A stretch of 64,000 bases of DNA, from positions 13,423,752 through 13,487,751 of the forward strand of contig OY821742.1 in NCBI GenBank assembly GCA_963682055.1, written 5' to 3'. Below, one piece after another: positions 59,996-64,000 of the stretch (its first letter is position 1; the number at the start of each line of letters is the position of its first letter). The translations under genes were made by a program, and so were the position numbers. The notes below the pieces were generated by a model. The model saw nothing but the letters and a program-made list of their open reading frames with translations. It had not been told where the DNA came from and did not search any database. Source of the stretch: Primula veris. Lineage: Eukaryota > Streptophyta > Magnoliopsida > Ericales > Primulaceae.

Positions 59996-61630
59996 ATGAA
60001 TTACGATTATAGTTATGACAACAACCAATGGAACTACAACTATGTTGATTCCTCCAGTAGCTCAAACGAGGAACTAACTGAGTATACAGAACATTTTGAA
60101 GTTGATGATTTGACTTGGGATACAAGGGATGAAATGCTTGCTGATCTTAGTGACGTGGCTGGAAATTGGGGTTTTATTCTTACGATCCGTAGGTCTTGGG
60201 GGGTGATGGGAGAAGAGCACCGATGTTGATATTGGTTGTGATAAATCGGGGGTTTACGAAAAGAAAAAGCCGTCTTCCACAAATTCAGTTACCAAACAAA
60301 AAACTTGTCCATTTTTCATTAAGGGTTACGTAGTTAATGATGAATGGATGTGTCGTGTAGAAAATGGACATCATAACCATCCACCTCCCACTTACCTTCA
60401 AGGGCAAACACGACGTGCTCGTTTAACACAAAAGGAAAAAGAAATGGTTAAAACTCTAAGGCAAAATAGTTTTAAAGTTAGTGCAATATTAGAGGCCATA
60501 AAAAATCGAAATCCTGACAATGTATCCAACACTAAAATGATACATAATTATTTGGCTGGTCTGAAAGTTAAAGAGAGAGATGGTAGAAACCCGATACAAG
60601 AACTGTTTAATTTGTTGGATAGACATCGATATACTTTCTTCGATAATATGAACCCAACAACTCATAGCCTAGAGAACTTGTTTTTTGCCCACCCCGATTC
60701 TATACGGATATTCAAAGCTTTTCCTGATGTATTGTTAATGCACTGTACATATAGGACAAAGCGTTTTAATATGTCATTTCTAGAGGTCGTAGGGATGACA
60801 TTAATGAACCAAAAATATTGCTTAGATTTTGTTTTCATGAGGGATGAGACTCAGGAAAGTTATACATGGGTTTTGAAAAAATTTAAAGAAACATTGAAGG
60901 GTTATACGCTACCTAGGGTGTTTGTGACCGACAGAAAATGGCCTTGCTAAATGCTTTATCCGTTGTTTTTCCCGATTCTTATCATATATTATGCAGTTTT
61001 CATATTGCCAAAAATATTTTGAGAAAATATAAAAAAAAAAATCCCAGACGAGGAGTGGCAAACGTTTCTAGATAATTGGGGTTTATTGGTTGATGCTGAG
61101 GCGATAGAGGAGTATAATTATAACCGATCTTCTTTCAATTCCTCCTACAAATCGTATCCTGTTGTGCTTAAGTATGTAGACAAGCTGTTAAATGATTATG
61201 CCGATAAGTTTGTTGCATGTTATACCAACCATACAACACATCTAGGTAACAGAACTAGTAATCGGGCCGAACAACAATACGCAAAGCTAAAAAGACTATT
61301 TCCACAAATACTGTCATGCTTGAAAATGTTTGGGAAAAAGTGAATAAAATTCTGAATAAACAGTTTGAGGATATTAAGATGAAATTGAATAAATGCAAAT
61401 CTTATTTTCCACATTCAGAACGGACACCTCTATTTAAAAATCTTAGGTCGTATATCACACACCATGCCTTTAATTTATTATTTGAAGAACACAAAAAATA
61501 TAGTGGCCAGTCTGATGAGAATTGTTCTTGCGGTATAAAGTTGTCTCACGGGTTACCTTGTCATCATATTCTGAGTGAACATATTTTATTCGGGAAGTCT
61601 CTTCCACTAGAATATATCCATACATTCTGA
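59996..61630 (+). pseudogene. Mutator-like (MULE) transposase, decayed
   Basis: Plus-strand pieces in several frames follow the order of MULE/FAR1-type transposases. First an acidic N-terminus, then a WDTRDEMLADLSDVAGNWGF region (59996-60200). After a frame change come CRVENGHHNHPP and the transposase core (60348-60950). Then, after a one-base loss near 60935, NALSVVFPDSYHILCSFHIAKN. Next is LGNRTSNRAEQQYAKLKR (to 61343) and finally a SWIM zinc finger CSC...CHH (Cys codons near 61523-61561). The first catalytic Asp, normally in LLxDCTYKT, reads His here (LLMHCTYRT, codon 60741-60743); the VTDR Asp is kept. At least four shifts or stops make it non-functional. The OTU-like ORF follows directly, as in known MULEs that carry extra protease domains. 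Confidence 0.85.
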
Positions 61631-61646
61631 AAAAAATTAGATGTAA

Positions 61647-62651
61647 TTGATGATAATGGGAAAAACGATGATTATGGGGGTAGAGGGTGATCTAGAAAAG
61701 TTTAACAGTGTTTATTCTAGCAAAACTAATGTTGAAAAACGGCGTATAAAAACACAACTCCGAGAGATAATCTTACCATCTAGAACATCCATGAATGATC
61801 CTGAAGTGAGACAAAGTAGGGGGAGAGCTAGAAAAGGAGACAATTCTAGTAAGAGAGATAAGTCGGGATGAGAGTATGTGGAGGAACAGAGTGCTAGTGC
61901 TAGTAGAGATAAAGGGAAAGGCAAAGCGGAAGAAACACCGGAGGTAAAGGTAAACACAACTAGAAGGCCGCGAAACCAAACAAATAAGCCCATCACCACT
62001 AGGCAAACCTTCCCATACAGTGACCAAATATGGGTCATGTTACATAATTACATCGATACGGTTTATGATGTGTGTGAGGATGGTAACTGTGGGTTCCGAG
62101 TAATTGCAAAGGTCATGGGTAAAGAACATGGGGAAAATGATTGGTACGCAATTAGATGTGAGTTGTTTCAAGAGCTGCAACAAATGAAATGTGTTTATTA
62201 TGATCTGTTTGAGAATCTCGATTTTGAAGGTTATCATTATGATTATACTCTATCCGGTTTGAATTTTTATCATCTTACAAATCCTGCCCCTTTTGAAAAA
62301 TGGATGAGATTTCCAGCTTATGGTTTTTTTATTGCATCTCATTATAAAATCCCAATTGTATTGCTGTCATTATGGCCAAACAAAAATGGAGGGGTAGAAG
62401 TATGAAATGCCACTTTTTTACCTCTTTTTATTGTTCCGCCTCCTGTAACGACATATTACATCCCTACTGTAATGGTGTACGTCAACAGTTGTCATTAGGA
62501 TGAAGTTATTCCTAAAAAAGAGATCTTCTCAATGCCAAGAATTATAGCACGGTGGGAACAAACACGCACTGAGGCTGCTGAGCCATGGAAGAAACTTTTT
62601 CGAGAAAATTTCAACTTATACATGGCGCTAGAAAGACAATCGGGAAAGTAA
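61647..62651 (+). pseudogene. OTU-type cysteine-protease-like ORF behind the transposase, decayed
   Basis: One plus-strand frame runs from about 61647 to the stop at 62649-62651 with in-frame stops at 61869-61871 (TGA), 62403-62405 (TGA, where a Trp is expected) and 62496-62498 (TAG). The N-terminal part is Lys/Arg/Ser-rich. YDVCEDGNCGFRVIAKVMG contains the OTU catalytic loop DGNCGFR with Cys codon 62088-62090. The region before the second stop (FFIASHYKIPIVLLSLWP) and NSCH just before the third stop fit the rest of an OTU fold, where the catalytic His would lie. OTU proteases usually remove ubiquitin; in transposons their role is not known to me. The frame is shifted relative to the end of the transposase. 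Confidence 0.78.
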
Positions 62652-63700
62652 TTCCTTAATGAAGAAGATGATATAAACGTATCAAGTCCATAATTAGTTT
62701 TTTTTATTATTATTTTTATGTAGAGTATTCTTTTTTCCAAATTGTTGTAAACTGCTTTTGATGAGACTCAAATACAATTATGTGATATATCATGTTTAAC
62801 TAATATGTTTTACGAAATTTAGTTAATGTTTGCATATTGACGATTGACACCAAATTGACGATTTAGTTAATCTTTCATATTAAGTTATCCAAGTGTTGAA
62901 AAATAAACCAATATTATCATAATGGAGCTCTAAAAACTATCCCGTATGTATATGAAAATGTATAATTTCAAATGTTTCGTATTTCTTACTTCACCAACTA
63001 AAACTTGCAAAAAGAGTGAAATTAAAAGGATCAATAAATCTCAACTTATACACTTCATCAAAAGGTAACATGATGAACCAAAAACGTGAAATTTGTAAAA
63101 TCAACTTTTTTGGGATAAATTTGTCTCAATTTTGTATTTATTTTGAGAGATTGTTAGAATTGACTAAATTTATATATATATATATATAAAATCATGTCTA
63201 AAAGATTTAGTATTTTATAAAAAAAATAATTTTATTTTATGTATATTGTTAAGAATAGGGCATTTAGTTTTTTATAAAAAAAATCATCTTTAATTAAAAA
63301 AAATTATGTTTAATTTTTAAAATTTGAGTATTTGTATTGATATAAACAATATTACAACTCTAATAAACTAAAAAAAACTATCAACTAATTACAAAACATT
63401 CATGTCTAAAATTGAAGTATTGTAATTGATATAACCAATATTTCAACTAATTATAAAATATTCATGTTTAAAAGATTTAGTATTTTATTAAAAAATTATT
63501 TTTATTTTATGTATATTTTTAAGAATATGCCATTTAGTTTTTTATAAAAAAAAAATTCATGTTTAATTTTAAATAAAAATATTAAGTATTTTTATTAATA
63601 TGACCAATGTTGAACCATAGGTTCAATAATTGATTTTGATTATAAGTTTGATTATCTTTTTAATGATTTTACGATTTCTCTATTTCGATGATATAATGCT
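62652..63700. other. AT-rich DNA with a direct repeat
   Basis: No gene is seen. A block around ATTTAGTATTTTAT followed by TTTTATTTTATGTATAT and CATTTAGTTTTTTATAAAA occurs at about 63190-63290 and again at about 63462-63560, about 272 bp apart. A TA run lies at 63171-63188. Confidence 0.7.
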
Positions 63701-64000
63701 TGTCTTTTCCAAAAGTAGAAAATGTAAATTTCAGAACGTCAGAAAGATCGAGCAATCAAATACGAAGCCAACGGTCCAAGCGGAACCAGAATCGGAGCTA
63801 AAACGAAGGAGCTACAAGCATCCGAAGAATAAAGAGAAAACCGAGAAACTGCCAGAGAAAATCGACCGATCGAAATGGCAGAAACGACCGATCGTTTCTG
63901 GACCAAATTCTTCCAGTAAGGTCGTCTAAAAAACGACTGGTCGACTGTAGAAAACTATCGATCGTTTTCTGCAGATTTCAAAAATGACCGGTTGACTGAA
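63701..64000. other. GC-richer edge with clustered palindromic words
   Basis: Within 63860-64000 there are repeated CGACCGATCG, CGACTGGTCG and TGACCGGTTGAC words. Perfect arms CAGAAACGA/TCGTTTCTG (63879-63887/63892-63900) are followed by AGAAAAC/GTTTTCT arms around TATCGATC. The short plus-strand ORF is basic and unrecognised. The feature continues past the window; part of a larger repeat or LTR is likely. Confidence 0.4.

Overview
This is a plant nuclear window from a repeat-rich, AT-rich eudicot genome. The evidence is a four-exon A-type cytochrome P450, a four-exon NRT1/PTR (NPF) transporter, an intronless nepenthesin-type aspartic protease, Ty1-copia elements primed by initiator tRNA-Met, and many hAT, Mutator, Harbinger and CACTA-type MITEs. 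An asterid, possibly a member of the Asteraceae, is plausible, but nothing in the sequence proves the family.

Layout. Positions 1-3682: a 201-bp LTR with a priming-site-like motif, on the minus strand, followed on that strand by at least 3.4 kb of non-coding interior. That interior holds at least six hairpins sharing an almost constant 8-nt loop. Positions 3683-6001: AT microsatellites and an LTR-like, hairpin-bearing stretch. Positions 6007-15776: a complete but decayed SIRE/Maximus-like copia element (minus strand, LTRs of about 1.1 kb, TSD ATAAC) with an extra 3' ORF. Positions 15944-20184: a CYP92-like P450 whose reading frame is intact; its start codon lies only 168 bp from the copia LTR, and introns 2 and 3 carry a Mutator-type and a hAT-type MITE. 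Positions 20770-21667: a hAT-type MITE. Positions 23470-28086: a small decayed copia element. Positions 28800-30234: a tandem repeat and a Harbinger-type MITE. Positions 32145-33653: the aspartic protease gene. Positions 33654-43432: repeat-rich intergenic DNA with a head-to-head 21-bp minisatellite, three hAT-type MITEs and tRNA-like relics. Positions 43722-48262: a second SIRE copy, truncated inside pol. Positions 48490-50433: a LINE-type RNase H relic and a 1-kb minisatellite. Positions 51349-56017: an NPF1-type transporter (minus strand). Positions 57370-62651: a foldback element, a 5'-truncated plant mobile domain (PMD/MAIN-like) gene, hairpin-bearing tandem repeats, and a decayed Mutator-type transposase followed by an OTU cysteine-protease-like ORF. 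Positions 62652-64000: AT-rich repeats and a motif-rich edge.

Three genes look functional: the P450 (membrane-bound monooxygenase), the secreted or membrane-anchored aspartic protease and the NPF transporter. No functional link between them is evident. Most other coding-like sequence belongs to decayed mobile elements. The least explained signals are the constant-loop hairpin family at 453-2027, the repeated 9-nt-loop hairpins around the PMD gene, and the PMD + transposase + OTU neighbourhood. Splice sites, element ends and TSDs were read by eye.
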